From: Frondihabitans peucedani
GTDB taxonomy: Bacteria; Actinomycetota; Actinomycetes; Actinomycetales; Microbacteriaceae
NCBI RefSeq assembly: GCF_039537585.1
Contig: NZ_BAABAU010000001.1
Span: 1,550,001-1,614,000, forward strand
Direction: 5' to 3'
Length of the DNA stretch: 64,000 bases
Shown here: positions 51,328-59,818 of the stretch, piece after piece
How the letters are laid out: each line of letters begins with the position of its first letter
How positions within the stretch are numbered: the first letter of the stretch is position 1
Position numbers and translations under genes: made by a program
Notes under the pieces: generated by a model
Told to the model about the DNA's origin: nothing
The model's input: the letters and a program-made list of their open reading frames with translations, nothing else
Databases searched by the model: none

Positions 51328-51915
51328 TCACCGACGGACCCGGCGCACGATCCGCCAGCCGACGACCGCCGCGGCGATCCACGGCGCCGAGACCACGAAC
51401 GGGTCCATCCAGGTGTGATGCGTGTCGGACCGCGTGCTGCGCAGTCGCGACGCCACCGGGTGCACGCCCTTCTCGGCGCCGATGCCGGTCTCGGCGATCA
51501 GGCGGTCGGGCCGGCCGCGCAGGATCGCCTCGACCCGGCTCTCCGCGACGTCGACGCGGTCTCCGAGCACGAGCAGCAGCCAGTGGGCTGCGCGGCCCTC
51601 GCTGAAGCGGCTGTAGGCGAACCGCCGGACGACGCCCGAGAGGCCCCGGAGCGGCGCGACCGTCCCGAACACCGGCGTGACGAACGCGTGCTCGATCGAG
51701 CGCTCGCGTCCCTCGCCGCCCGGCTGCCGGGCCGGGAAGGTCCAGTGGGCGCCCGTGTCGGGCAGGTCGCGGTCGAGCCGGGGAACCGACGGGCGGTCGG
51801 CAGGATCGAGGTCGGCGCCCCACCCCGGGATCCTGCGTCGGAGCTCGTCCGGCGACTCCGCCCCGGGCCGGGGCTTGTCGGCGACGTAGGCCAGGGGCAC
51901 GTCTTCTTCGCTCAC
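51328..51915 (-). CDS. Uncharacterised protein with C-terminal membrane segment
   Basis: 195 residues; family not recognised. N-terminal half is polar, with Pro-rich DKPRPGAESPDELRRRIPGWGADLDPADRPSVPR. The middle has two hydrophobic helices (AFVTPVFGTVAPLRGLSGVVRRFAY and AAHWLLLVLGDRVDVAESRVEAILRG). The end is a likely membrane anchor (DPFVVSAPWIAAAVVGWRIVRRVRR) with a basic tail. The gene starts 10 bp after the stop of the zinc alcohol dehydrogenase gene, so the two form an operon and may work together. Confidence 0.75.
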   Translation of the reverse strand: MSEEDVPLAYVADKPRPGAESPDELRRRIPGWGADLDPADRPSVPRLDRDLPDTGAHWTFPARQPGGEGRERSIEHAFVTPVFGTVAPLRGLSGVVRRFAYSRFSEGRAAHWLLLVLGDRVDVAESRVEAILRGRPDRLIAETGIGAEKGVHPVASRLRSTRSDTHHTWMDPFVVSAPWIAAAVVGWRIVRRVRR

Positions 51916-51925
51916 GGTGTCCTCC

Positions 51926-53074
51926 TCAGTTCGCGCTCGGGACGACGACGGCCTTGATGCAGCCGTCGAGCTTGGCCGAGAACAGGTGGTAGCCCTCGGC
52001 GATGTCGTCGAGGGGGATGCGGTGGGTGACGATGTCGCTCGGCTTGAGGTAGCCGGCCCGGATGTGCTCGAAGAGCCGCGGCCACTGGCGCTTCACCGGT
52101 GCCTGGTTCATGCGCAGGGTGAGGCCCTTGTTCATCGCGTCGCCGAACTTCACGGCGCTGAAGATCGGGCCGTACGCGCCGAGCACCGACACCGTCCCGC
52201 CCTTCCTCACGCCATCGATGGCCCAGTTCAGCGCGACGGGCGACCCGCCCTGCATCTTGAGCTTCGTCGCCGTGACCTGCTGGATCAGGTTGCCGTCCGC
52301 CTCCGCGCCGACGGCGTCGATGACGACGTCGGCGCCGAGGTAGTCGGTCTGCTTCTTCAGCTCGACCACGATGTCGTCGTACTCGGCGAAATTGAGGGTC
52401 TCGGCGTGCGCGAACTCGCGCGCCTTCGCCAGGCGGTACTCCAGCTGGTCGATCACGATCACGCGCCCGGCACCCATCAGCCAGGCCGACTTCGCTGCGA
52501 ACAGGCCGACCGGCCCGGCGCCGAGCACCACGACCGTGTCGCCCGCCACGATGTCGCCGAGCTGGGCTCCGAAGTACCCGGTCGAGAGGGCGTCGGTCAT
52601 GAGGAGAGCGTCGGTCTCGTCGATGTCGTCCGGGATGACCTGCGGCCCTACATCCGCCAGCGGTACCCGCACGAACTCGGCCTGACCACCGTCGTAGCCG
52701 CCGCAGGTGTGCGAGTAGCCGTAGATGCCGCCGACCGCCGTCGCGTTGGGATTGACGTTGTGGCAGTTCGAGTAGAGGCCGCGCGCACAGAACCAGCACG
52801 TGCCGCAGTAGATGTTGAACGGCACCATCACCCGGTCGCCGACCTTCAGATTCCGGACGTCCGGCCCGACCTCCTGCACGACGCCGATGAACTCGTGGCC
52901 GAAGGTCATGCCGACCCGCGTGTCCGGCATCAGCCCGTGGTAGAGGTGCAGGTCGGAGCCGCAGATGGCGGCGAGGGTGACCCGCACGATCGCGTCGCCC
53001 GGATGCTCGATCCTGGGGATGTCCTTCTCCTCGACGCGGATCCGGTACGGACCCCGATAGGTCATCGCCTTCAT
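51926..53074 (-). CDS. Zinc-dependent alcohol dehydrogenase (glutathione-independent formaldehyde dehydrogenase-like)
   Basis: 382 residues. Catalytic zinc: Cys in AAICGSDLHLYHGLM and His-Glu in TFGHEFIGVV. Structural zinc: NIYCGTCWFCARGLYSNC. A long insert (GGYDGGQAEFVRVPLADVGPQVIPDDIDE) and the NAD fold VVVLGAGPVGLFAAKSAWLMGAGRVIVIDQ resemble FdhA-type threonine/formaldehyde dehydrogenases. YGYSHTCGG precedes the insert. It may oxidise formaldehyde or other short alcohols and aldehydes; unproven. First gene of a two-gene operon with the 195-residue protein, divergent from an MBL-fold gene. Confidence 0.9.
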   Translation of the reverse strand: MKAMTYRGPYRIRVEEKDIPRIEHPGDAIVRVTLAAICGSDLHLYHGLMPDTRVGMTFGHEFIGVVQEVGPDVRNLKVGDRVMVPFNIYCGTCWFCARGLYSNCHNVNPNATAVGGIYGYSHTCGGYDGGQAEFVRVPLADVGPQVIPDDIDETDALLMTDALSTGYFGAQLGDIVAGDTVVVLGAGPVGLFAAKSAWLMGAGRVIVIDQLEYRLAKAREFAHAETLNFAEYDDIVVELKKQTDYLGADVVIDAVGAEADGNLIQQVTATKLKMQGGSPVALNWAIDGVRKGGTVSVLGAYGPIFSAVKFGDAMNKGLTLRMNQAPVKRQWPRLFEHIRAGYLKPSDIVTHRIPLDDIAEGYHLFSAKLDGCIKAVVVPSAN

Positions 53075-53285
53075 GTCGCCTCCTGATCGTCGGTGCGCTC
53101 CGGCCGACGGCCGCAGTGCGGGTCAGAGTAGGCGCCCCCGGACGGCCTCTCCCCACCTCGCGTCGCCCCCTTGACAGACCGTCGCAGCAGCGTTCCGCAG
53201 GATCGAGAGAGCCCGGCCCGAGACTGGACGGAGCCTCCCGCGGGGAGTACAGGGGGCGCACCCCGAGTCCCAGAGGAGACCGACC

Positions 53286-54023
53286 ATGACCTTCATCCGC
53301 GACGTCGCCGAGGGCGTCCACGTGATCACGCGCGCCCACACGAACATGTTCCTGGTCGAGGACGCCGGGAGGCTGCTCGTCGTCGACGCCGGTCTCCCGG
53401 CGTTCTGGCCGGAGATCGGCGCTGCCCTCGACGAGCTCGGCGCCTCCCCGTCCGACGTCGAGGGGGTGCTCCTGACGCACGCGCACTTCGACCACGTCGG
53501 CTGCGCCCGCCGGATGCGCACGGAGTGGCGGGTCCCGGTCTGGGTGCACGCGGCCGACCGGTTCCTGGCTCTGCACCCCTACTCGTACCGGCACGAGCGC
53601 TCCCGCTTCGGCTACCCGCTGACGCACCCCGGCGGGCTGCCGTTCCTGCTGCGGATGGCCGCCGACGGCGCGCTCACGGTGCACGGGGTGGACTCGGCCC
53701 CGCTCCCGCTGCCGGACGGGATCCTCCGGGAGGCCGCCCTCGTCGAGACGCCGGGCCACACCGACGGCCACGTCGCGATCCACCTCCCCTCGCGCGACGT
53801 CGTCTTCTCGGGCGACGCGCTCGTCACCCTCGACCCGTACAACGGGCGGACCGGCCCGCAGATCGTCGCGGGCGCCGCGACGGCCGACAGCGGTCAGGCG
53901 CTCGCGTCGCTCAGCGCGCTCCGGGAGACGGGCGCGACCAGCGTGCTGCCGGGCCACGGCGGTCCGTGGCGCCGAGGCGTCGACTCGGCCGTCAGCGAGG
54001 CCGTGCGGCGCGGGGTCGACTGA
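53286..54023 (+). CDS. MBL-fold metallo-hydrolase
   Basis: 245 residues. Metal sites: LTHAHFDHVGCA (HxHxDH), ETPGHTDGHVAIHLP, FSGDALVTLDPYNGRTG and VLPGHGGPW. The N-terminus starts FIRDVAEGVHVITRAHTNMFLVEDAGRLLVVDAGLP, typical of the general MBL group. Ribosome binding site AGAGGAG 8 bp before ATG. It is unrelated by sequence detail to the MBL gene at 12110 beyond the fold. Substrate unknown. Divergent from the alcohol dehydrogenase across 211 bp, in which a GCAGGATC word lies at 53197. Confidence 0.87.
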   Translation: MTFIRDVAEGVHVITRAHTNMFLVEDAGRLLVVDAGLPAFWPEIGAALDELGASPSDVEGVLLTHAHFDHVGCARRMRTEWRVPVWVHAADRFLALHPYSYRHERSRFGYPLTHPGGLPFLLRMAADGALTVHGVDSAPLPLPDGILREAALVETPGHTDGHVAIHLPSRDVVFSGDALVTLDPYNGRTGPQIVAGAATADSGQALASLSALRETGATSVLPGHGGPWRRGVDSAVSEAVRRGVD

Positions 54024-54039
54024 GCGGGGCCGGCCCGCT
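54023..54039. terminator. Short hairpin between convergent MBL and esterase genes
   Basis: AGCGGG and CCCGCT pair around GCCGG directly at the MBL stop codon in a 34-bp gap. Weak but the only stem there. Confidence 0.4.
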
Positions 54040-54057
54040 CTCGACCGGCCTTAAGGA

Positions 54058-55020
54058 TCAGGCGAAGAGGTCGGCCAGGATCCTGAGGGTCGCCTCGTCG
54101 TCGTACGCGCCGCCGCCCTCGTGCCCGTTGTACGGCCAGACGGTGATCTCCTTCGGGCCGGCGTACTCGTTGTAAGCCCCGAAGACCGTCGACGGCGGGC
54201 ACACCGGGTCCATCAGGGCCGTAGTGAACCACGCCCGCGCCGAGGCGCGCTTCGCGAAGTTGACACCGTCGAAGTAGGCCAGGACGCCGTGCGCGGCCTC
54301 GGCCTTGTGCCGGTGCGTCGCCAGGAACCGACCGATCTCCTTGTAGGGGTCGCTGTCGGTGATCGTCGTCGAGCGCGGGAAGTCGCAGAGGAACGGCACC
54401 CGCGGGAAGACGCCCGCGAGCCCGTCGACGAGACCGGCCACGGCGAGCGAGATCCCGCCGCCCTGGCTGCCGCCGAGCACGACGATCCTGTCGGAGTCGA
54501 CCACCTCGAGCGAGCGAGCCGCCTCGATCGCGCGCACGGCGTCGGTGAAGACGCGGCGGTAGTAGTAGGTCTCGCGGCTGTCGATGCCGCGCGTCATGAA
54601 CCCCGGGCCCTGCGGCCCTGAGCCCTCGGGGTCAGGGGTGTCGCCGCCGCCCCAGGTCGAGCCCTGGCCTCGCGTGTCGACGAGGAGGTGCGCGTAGCCG
54701 GCCGACGCCCAGAGGAGGTCCTCCGTCGCGCGGGCTCGGCCGCCGCCGTAGCCCTGGAACTGCACGATCGTCGCGAGCGGACCGGTCGCGGCGTGCGGCA
54801 CGCGCAGCCAGGCGCGGACGGGCTGCCCCTCATAGCCGGCGAAGGTCATGTCGAAGACGTCGACGGTCTGGAGACCCGTGTCGACGGGCTCGACGGCGAC
54901 TCCGAGGGCGTGGCGGCGGCTGGAGGCGAGGGTGTCGCGCCAGAACGCGTCGAAGTCGGCGGGGTCCGCCTGGCTGCTGCGGTACTGGCGGAGCTCGGAT
55001 TCGGGCAGGTCGACGAACAT
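54058..55020 (-). CDS. Acetylxylan esterase / cephalosporin-C deacetylase family (CE7)
   Basis: 320 residues. CE7 landmarks: the N-terminal PADFDAFWRDTL, VRAWLRVPHAATGPLATIVQFQGYGGGRA (oxyanion), LLVDTRGQGSTWGGGDTPDP (RGQ motif), the nucleophile VLGGSQGGGISLAVAGL (GxSQG), Asp in TTALMDPVCPPSTVFGAYN and His in NGHEGGG. No signal peptide, as usual for this intracellular family. It deacetylates short xylo-oligosaccharides and related acetyl esters. Convergent with the MBL gene; an Lrp gene is 21 bp upstream on the same strand. Confidence 0.92.
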   Translation of the reverse strand: MFVDLPESELRQYRSSQADPADFDAFWRDTLASSRRHALGVAVEPVDTGLQTVDVFDMTFAGYEGQPVRAWLRVPHAATGPLATIVQFQGYGGGRARATEDLLWASAGYAHLLVDTRGQGSTWGGGDTPDPEGSGPQGPGFMTRGIDSRETYYYRRVFTDAVRAIEAARSLEVVDSDRIVVLGGSQGGGISLAVAGLVDGLAGVFPRVPFLCDFPRSTTITDSDPYKEIGRFLATHRHKAEAAHGVLAYFDGVNFAKRASARAWFTTALMDPVCPPSTVFGAYNEYAGPKEITVWPYNGHEGGGAYDDEATLRILADLFA

Positions 55021-55041
55021 GCTCGCAGCCTAGCGACGCCG

Positions 55042-55545
55042 TCAGCGCTGTGTTCTGCGCCGCGCTTCCGCCCAGCCGGTGCCGGGGCCCATGTGCTCGA
55101 CGCCCGAGAGGTGGTCGAACACGATGTTCGTCTGCGTCGACGCGACGGAGGTGTCCATGCTGAGCTGCTGGGCGACGAAGTCGCGGAGCTGCGCGGTCGA
55201 CGAGCAGGCGACGTGGATGAAGAAGTCGTCCGCGCCGCCCAGGAAGAACACGTTGATCACGTTCGGCAGGGCGATGACCCGCTGCGCGTAGGTCTGGATC
55301 TGGCCTCGGGCCTGCGCTCGGAGCCGCACGGCCACGATCGCCTCCACCGAGAGCCCGAGCGAGGCCCAGTCGGGGTGGGCGTGAAACGACCGGATGACCC
55401 CGGCGTCCTGCAGCGCGCGCACCCGGACGAGGCAGGTCGACGCGGCGATCCCCACCCGCTCCGCGAGGTCCTTGTTGCTGAGACGGGCGTTGCGGGTCAG
55501 TTCCCACACGATGCGCTCGTCGGTCTCGTCGAGTGTGATCTCCAC
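55042..55545 (-). CDS. Lrp/AsnC-family regulator (AldR-like)
   Basis: 167 residues. N-terminal helix-turn-helix: LDETDERIVWELTRNARLSNKDLAERVGIAASTCLVRVRALQDAGVIRSFHAHPD. The RAM ligand domain (about 80-150) has IVAVRLRAQARGQI, NVFFLGGADDFFIHVACSSTAQLRDFV. It is divergent from ald with an extended inverted repeat between, the same arrangement as AldR controlling alanine dehydrogenase in mycobacteria. It probably responds to alanine or other amino acids. Confidence 0.92.
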   Translation of the reverse strand: MEITLDETDERIVWELTRNARLSNKDLAERVGIAASTCLVRVRALQDAGVIRSFHAHPDWASLGLSVEAIVAVRLRAQARGQIQTYAQRVIALPNVINVFFLGGADDFFIHVACSSTAQLRDFVAQQLSMDTSVASTQTNIVFDHLSGVEHMGPGTGWAEARRRTQR

Positions 55546-55615
55546 CCGTGCTCCTCTCGAATCCGGTTCGCTCTCTCGGCCATTCTCCCGGCTCCGACCG
55601 CAGGATCACGCAGGT

Positions 55616-55674
55616 GATGCGATCCTGCCGAATTTCGTGCGGACTTCACGCCCTCGAAACAAATCGGCAGCATC
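55616..55674. promoter_or_regulatory. Extended inverted repeat upstream of ald (Lrp-type site)
   Basis: GATGC (55616-55620) and TGCCGAATTT (55626-55635) face AAATCGGCA (55661-55669) and GCATC (55670-55674), with one extra base in the left arm. The region is the AT-richest around and touches the ald ATG. Likely bound by the adjacent Lrp-family protein, whose octamers favour such wide sites. Confidence 0.55.
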
Positions 55675-56796
55675 ATGGTGCGCATGATCATCGGCGTACC
55701 GAGAGAGACCAAGAACCACGAGAACCGCGTCGGGCTCACGCCGTCGGGCGTCTTCGAGCTGACCGGGCGCGGCCACGCCGTCGTGGTGGAGCGCGGAGCC
55801 GGTCTCGGCGCGGCCATCACCGACGACGAGTACGTCGCGGCTGGCGCCACGCTCGGCGACGTCGAGGCGGCCTGGGCTGCCGAGATGGTGGTCAAGGTCA
55901 AGGAGCCCGTCGAGGCCGAGTACCACCACCTCCGCGACGACCTCCTGCTCTTCACCTACCTGCACATCGCCGCCGACCGGCCGCTGACCGAGGCCCTCGT
56001 GGCGTCCGGGACCACCTCGATCGCCTACGAGACCGTGCAGCTCGCCGACGGCTCCCTGCCTCTCCTGGCTCCGATGAGCGAGGTCGCCGGCCGCATGTCG
56101 GTCATGGTCGGCAGCTACCACCTGATGGGCGCGCACGGCGGGCGCGGCGTCCTGCTCGGCGGAGTCCCCGGCGTCCGTCCGGCGAAGGTCACCATCATCG
56201 GTGCCGGGCAGGCGGGCACCAACGCCCTCGGCCAGGCGTACGCCTCGGGAGCCGACGTCACGATCCTCGACCTGTCGATCCCGCGCCTGCGCCACATCGA
56301 CGAGATCTACGGCGGCAAGGTCAAGACCGTCGTCTCGAACGCGTTCGAGATCGAGCAGAGCGTCCTCGAGGCCGACCTGGTCATCGGGGCGGTGCTCCTG
56401 CCGGGCAGGAAGGCGCCGAAGCTCGTGTCGCACGATCTCGTGCGCAGGATGAAGCCGGGCTCGGTCCTGGTCGACATCGCGATCGATCAGGGCGGCTGCT
56501 TCGAGGACAGCCGCCCGACCACGCACGACGACCCGACCTACCCAGTCGAGGGCTCGACGTTCTACTGCGTCGCGAACATGCCCGGCGGCTTCGCCTCCAC
56601 GTCCACGCTCGCCCTGACGAACGCGACGCTGCCGTACGTCGTCGCGGTCGCTGAGAACGGCTGGGAGGAGGCGGTGCGGCGGGATCCTGCGCTGCTCCCC
56701 GCCGTGTCGAGCGTCTCGGGCCGCCTCACCCACGCGGGCACCGCCGAGGCCTTCCCCGACGTCCCGTTCGCGGAGGTCTCGAGCTTCCTCGGCTGA
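55675..56796 (+). CDS. ald: Alanine dehydrogenase
   Basis: 373 residues from ATG 55675; ATG 55684 (MIIGVPRETKNHENRVGL) gives the more usual N-terminus. It interconverts L-alanine and pyruvate plus ammonia with NAD. Motifs: VVKVKEPVEAEYHHLRDDLLLFTYLHIAAD (catalytic Lys and His), AGRMSVMVGSYHLMGAHGGRGVLLGGVPGV, the NAD fold KVTIIGAGQAGTNALGQAYASGADVTILD and VLVDIAIDQGGCFEDSRPTTHDDPTY. Length is standard (about 371). Divergent from an Lrp regulator with an inverted repeat between. It supplies pyruvate from alanine or fixes ammonia released by the amine pathways. Confidence 0.94.
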   Translation: MVRMIIGVPRETKNHENRVGLTPSGVFELTGRGHAVVVERGAGLGAAITDDEYVAAGATLGDVEAAWAAEMVVKVKEPVEAEYHHLRDDLLLFTYLHIAADRPLTEALVASGTTSIAYETVQLADGSLPLLAPMSEVAGRMSVMVGSYHLMGAHGGRGVLLGGVPGVRPAKVTIIGAGQAGTNALGQAYASGADVTILDLSIPRLRHIDEIYGGKVKTVVSNAFEIEQSVLEADLVIGAVLLPGRKAPKLVSHDLVRRMKPGSVLVDIAIDQGGCFEDSRPTTHDDPTYPVEGSTFYCVANMPGGFASTSTLALTNATLPYVVAVAENGWEEAVRRDPALLPAVSSVSGRLTHAGTAEAFPDVPFAEVSSFLG

Positions 56797-56814
56797 GGGC
56801 GCCGCTCGCCCCTC

Positions 56815-56861
56815 GGTACTGCACCGGCGCCAGGTGCTGCACCCGGCTCCGGTGCTACACT
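56815..56861 (+). promoter_or_regulatory. Three phased operator copies and -10 box of the toxin-antitoxin operon
   Basis: GGTACTGCACC (56815), GGTGCTGCACC (56833, perfect palindrome) and GGTGCTACACT (56851) are spaced exactly 18 bp apart. The last contains TACACT, a good -10 box, ending 6 bp before the antitoxin ATG, so the mRNA may be leaderless. This fits cooperative autorepression by the antitoxin. Confidence 0.7.
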
Positions 56862-56867
56862 GGGCGG

Positions 56868-57137
56868 ATGACCACCACCCTGCACCGCTACAGCGTGACC
56901 GAGACGCCGACGGTTGCCCGCGCCATCGATCTGGCGGCGGTCACGTGGCCCGAGCTCCGCGACAACCGGGCCGCGCTCCTGCGCCGCATCGTCGAGTGGG
57001 GCGCGGTCGCTCTCGAGGAGCAGCGGGCACGCGTGCTCGACGAGCGCCGGGAGGCCCTGCGGAAGCACGCGGGGTCCCTGGAGGGGGTGTTCCCGGCCGA
57101 CGCCGCGCGCAGAGCCCGAGACGAGTGGCCCGAGTGA
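56868..57137 (+). CDS. Antitoxin of a VapBC-type module
   Basis: 89 residues. N-terminal part (LHRYSVTETPTVARAIDLAAVTWPELRDNRAALLRRIVEWGA) has the strand-helix-helix layout of a ribbon-helix-helix DNA binder. The C-terminal half (QRARVLDERREALRKHAGSLEGVFPADAARRARDEWPE) is helical and would wrap the toxin. The stop overlaps the toxin start as GTGA. Three phased palindromes upstream are probable operators. No close named family is evident to me, so the antitoxin role rests on context. Confidence 0.78.
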   Translation: MTTTLHRYSVTETPTVARAIDLAAVTWPELRDNRAALLRRIVEWGAVALEEQRARVLDERREALRKHAGSLEGVFPADAARRARDEWPE

Positions 57138-57532
57138 TCGTCCTCGACGCGAACATCCTGATCGCGCTGCTCGACCCCGCCGACCCGCACCACGAGGGAG
57201 CAGTGGAACTGCTCGACGCGAACATCGGCGAAGAACTGTCGGTCAGCGTCCTGACCCTGGCCGAGGCGCTCGTGCATCCGGCCCGCGCCGGCCGCGACGA
57301 CGAGGCATCGGCCGTCTTCGACGCCATCGGCGTGCAGGTCGTCCCCCTGACCGTCGACGCGGGCGCTCTCGCCCGCCAGCGCGCCACGGCGCGAGTGAGG
57401 ATGCCGGACGCCGTCGTCCTGCGTCTCGCGATCGACACGAGCGCAGCCGTGGCCACCTTCGACGCCGCCCTCGCGGCTGCCGCGGTCGACGCGGGCGTGG
57501 AGGTCGTCGGCGCCGAGCCGGCGCGGCGGTGA
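57134..57532 (+). CDS. PIN-domain ribonuclease toxin (VapC-like)
   Basis: 132 residues from GTG 57134. PIN acidic residues are in place: Asp in VIVLDANILIALLD, Glu in VLTLAEALVHP, Asp in RMPDAVVLRLA and Asp in VATFDAALAAA. The fold binds Mg2+ or Mn2+ and cuts RNA, often tRNA. Translational coupling to the antitoxin through GTGA is typical. Length (about 130) is the VapC norm. All four acidic positions are kept, so it should be active. Confidence 0.88.
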   Translation: MIVLDANILIALLDPADPHHEGAVELLDANIGEELSVSVLTLAEALVHPARAGRDDEASAVFDAIGVQVVPLTVDAGALARQRATARVRMPDAVVLRLAIDTSAAVATFDAALAAAAVDAGVEVVGAEPARR

Positions 57533-57672
57533 GGAGGCGCCCCCGAGTGAAGCGAGCGCCCGGGCGGCAGTAGCGCGCGATGCGATGCCCGAGCGACAGA
57601 TGTATCGTAAAAGGATCGCCGACAGTGGAGTCGGCGGTCAGGGTAGGCGGCGCAGAGAGGCGACGAAGACCG
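57533..57672. other. Spacer before small 72-aa gene
   Basis: 140 bp. It contains an AT-rich patch ATGTATCGTAAAAGGATCG (57600-57618), unusual here and likely part of the promoter for the small gene. No hairpin with long arms was seen. Confidence 0.35.
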
Positions 57673-57891
57673 ATGGATCACGACACGCGAAAGTTCGTCC
57701 GCGAGGCACGGCGAGAGACCAGGCTGCTCATCGAGCAGTGCTCGTACCTCCCCGACGAGGCCGAGGCCTGCGACAGCCCCGAGGCACAGCGGGAGTTCGA
57801 CCTCGAGACCGAGGTCATCATGCGCTCCACCATGGGCGGGAGTGCCAACCTCGCCTTCTTCCTCCCCTACCTCTGGAAGCACCGGCACTGA
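57673..57891 (+). CDS. Small acidic protein of unknown function
   Basis: 72 residues: MDHDTRKFVREARRETRLL, IEQCSYLPDEAEACDSPEAQ, then EFDLETEVIMRSTMGGSANLAFFLPYLWKHRH. Two Cys in the middle, helical prediction throughout, hydrophobic C-terminal end. No family recognised. Ribosome binding site AGAGAGG lies about 14 bp upstream. An AT-rich promoter-like patch precedes it and a 60-nt palindromic repeat follows 13 bp after the stop, so it is a single-gene unit. Coding potential is moderate. Confidence 0.65.
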   Translation: MDHDTRKFVREARRETRLLIEQCSYLPDEAEACDSPEAQREFDLETEVIMRSTMGGSANLAFFLPYLWKHRH

Positions 57892-57904
57892 TCCGGAGAC
57901 GACC

Positions 57905-57964
57905 GCACCCCCGTCCGGCCGGGGAACCCCGCCTGAGCGGGGTGTCTCGGCCGCACGGGGGTGC
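57905..57964. repeat. 60-nt two-armed palindromic repeat, copy C
   Basis: Ends pair perfectly over 10 bp (GCACCCCCGT with ACGGGGGTGC), CGGCCG boxes extend the stem, and an inner ACCCCG/CGGGGT arm remains. It lies between the convergent small-protein and Rpf-LysM genes. It has the same length as the copies at 12841 and 47196. Best-folding of the three. Confidence 0.8.
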
Positions 57965-57978
57965 GGGTGTTCTCGCCG

Positions 57979-58917
<939 letters not shown>

Positions 58918-58919
58918 TC

Positions 58920-59558
58920 ATGACAACACTTGGAATCATCGGAGCAGGAAACATCGGCAGCCAGCTCGCTCGGGCGGCGATCGGGGTCGGATACGACGTC
59001 GTGATCAGCAATTCTCGTGGCCCGGAGACCCTGCAGGATCTCATCGCCGAGCTCGGTCCGAAGGCCCGCGCGGCCACCGCCACAGAGGCCGGCGAGGCGG
59101 GCGACGTCGTCGTCGTCACCGTCCCCCTCAAGAACACGACCGACGTGCCCGTCGAGCCGCTCGCCGGCAAGATCGTCGTCGACACCGACAACTACTACTT
59201 CGAGCGCGATGGCCATATCGAGGCGCTCGACAAGGGCGAGGACACGACGTCCGAGATGCTGCAGCGTCACCTCCCGACGAGCCGCGTCGCGAAGGGCTTC
59301 AACCACATCTTCGCCGCCGACATCACCACCGACGGCAAGCCCGCCGGCAGCCCCGACCGTCGCGCCCTCGCCACCGCGAGCGACTTCGACGACGCCGCCG
59401 AGTTCGTGACGAAGCTCTACGACGAGCTCGGCTTCGACACCGTCAACATCGGACCGCTGGCCGACAGCTGGCGCGTCGAGCGCGACCAGCCGGCCTACGT
59501 CGTGAGCCAGACCAAGCAGGAGCTCATCGACAACCTCGCCAAGGCCACGCGCCCGTAG
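58920..59558 (+). CDS. fno: NADPH-dependent F420 reductase (F420H2:NADP oxidoreductase type)
   Basis: 212 residues. N-terminal LGIIGAGNIGSQLARAAIGVGYDVVISNSRGPETL is a full dinucleotide fold, and Ser-Arg after the second strand fits NADP. Then VVVVTVPLKNTTDVPVEPLAGKIVVDTDNYYFERDG and AKGFNHIFAADITTDGKPAG with a late IGPLADSWRVERDQPAY. This matches Fno/NpdG-like proteins that pass hydride between NADPH and coenzyme F420, found in archaea and actinobacteria. Some members of the group act on other substrates. It ends 22 bp before a strong terminator. Confidence 0.87.
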   Translation: MTTLGIIGAGNIGSQLARAAIGVGYDVVISNSRGPETLQDLIAELGPKARAATATEAGEAGDVVVVTVPLKNTTDVPVEPLAGKIVVDTDNYYFERDGHIEALDKGEDTTSEMLQRHLPTSRVAKGFNHIFAADITTDGKPAGSPDRRALATASDFDDAAEFVTKLYDELGFDTVNIGPLADSWRVERDQPAYVVSQTKQELIDNLAKATRP

Positions 59559-59579
59559 CGAGCCCCGCTCCACGCACAC

Positions 59580-59615
59580 AGCGGCGCCGATCCGGTTCTC
59601 CGGGTCGGCGCCGCT
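59580..59615 (+). terminator. Terminator behind F420 reductase gene
   Basis: A 16-bp stem (59580-59595 with 59600-59615, AGCGGCGCCGAtCCGG paired with one mismatch) around TTCT, followed by TCGTCGT. Strong intrinsic-type hairpin. Confidence 0.8.
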
Positions 59616-59635
59616 TCGTCGTGCGCGGCATGGAG

Positions 59636-59653
59636 ACTAAAACCGCTTTAAGT
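59636..59653. promoter_or_regulatory. LacI-type operator upstream of GH53 galactanase gene
   Basis: ACTAAAACCGCTTTAAGT is identical to its own complement at 14 of 18 positions and has a central CG, the usual form of LacI/GalR-family sites. It lies 166 bp before the GH53 start; no LacI gene is adjacent, so control in trans is suggested. Confidence 0.6.
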
Positions 59654-59818
59654 CCCGTGAGGCTTGATTTCGGGACGGTGGGCGTGCTTTCCTGTCATCC
59701 ATCCTCGCGACGACTCATAGCGGTGACAGAACCCGTGAGTCGACAGGGACGTGCCCTCGACGACGTCGGCACGGGGGCGACACCGCAGTCGCCCATCACG
59801 ACAGGAATGGAGCACTTC

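Noticed and set aside
53171-53200. TTGACA at 53171 as a sigma-70 promoter for the MBL gene
   Set aside because: No acceptable -10 box is found 16-19 bp downstream; the sequence there is GC-rich.
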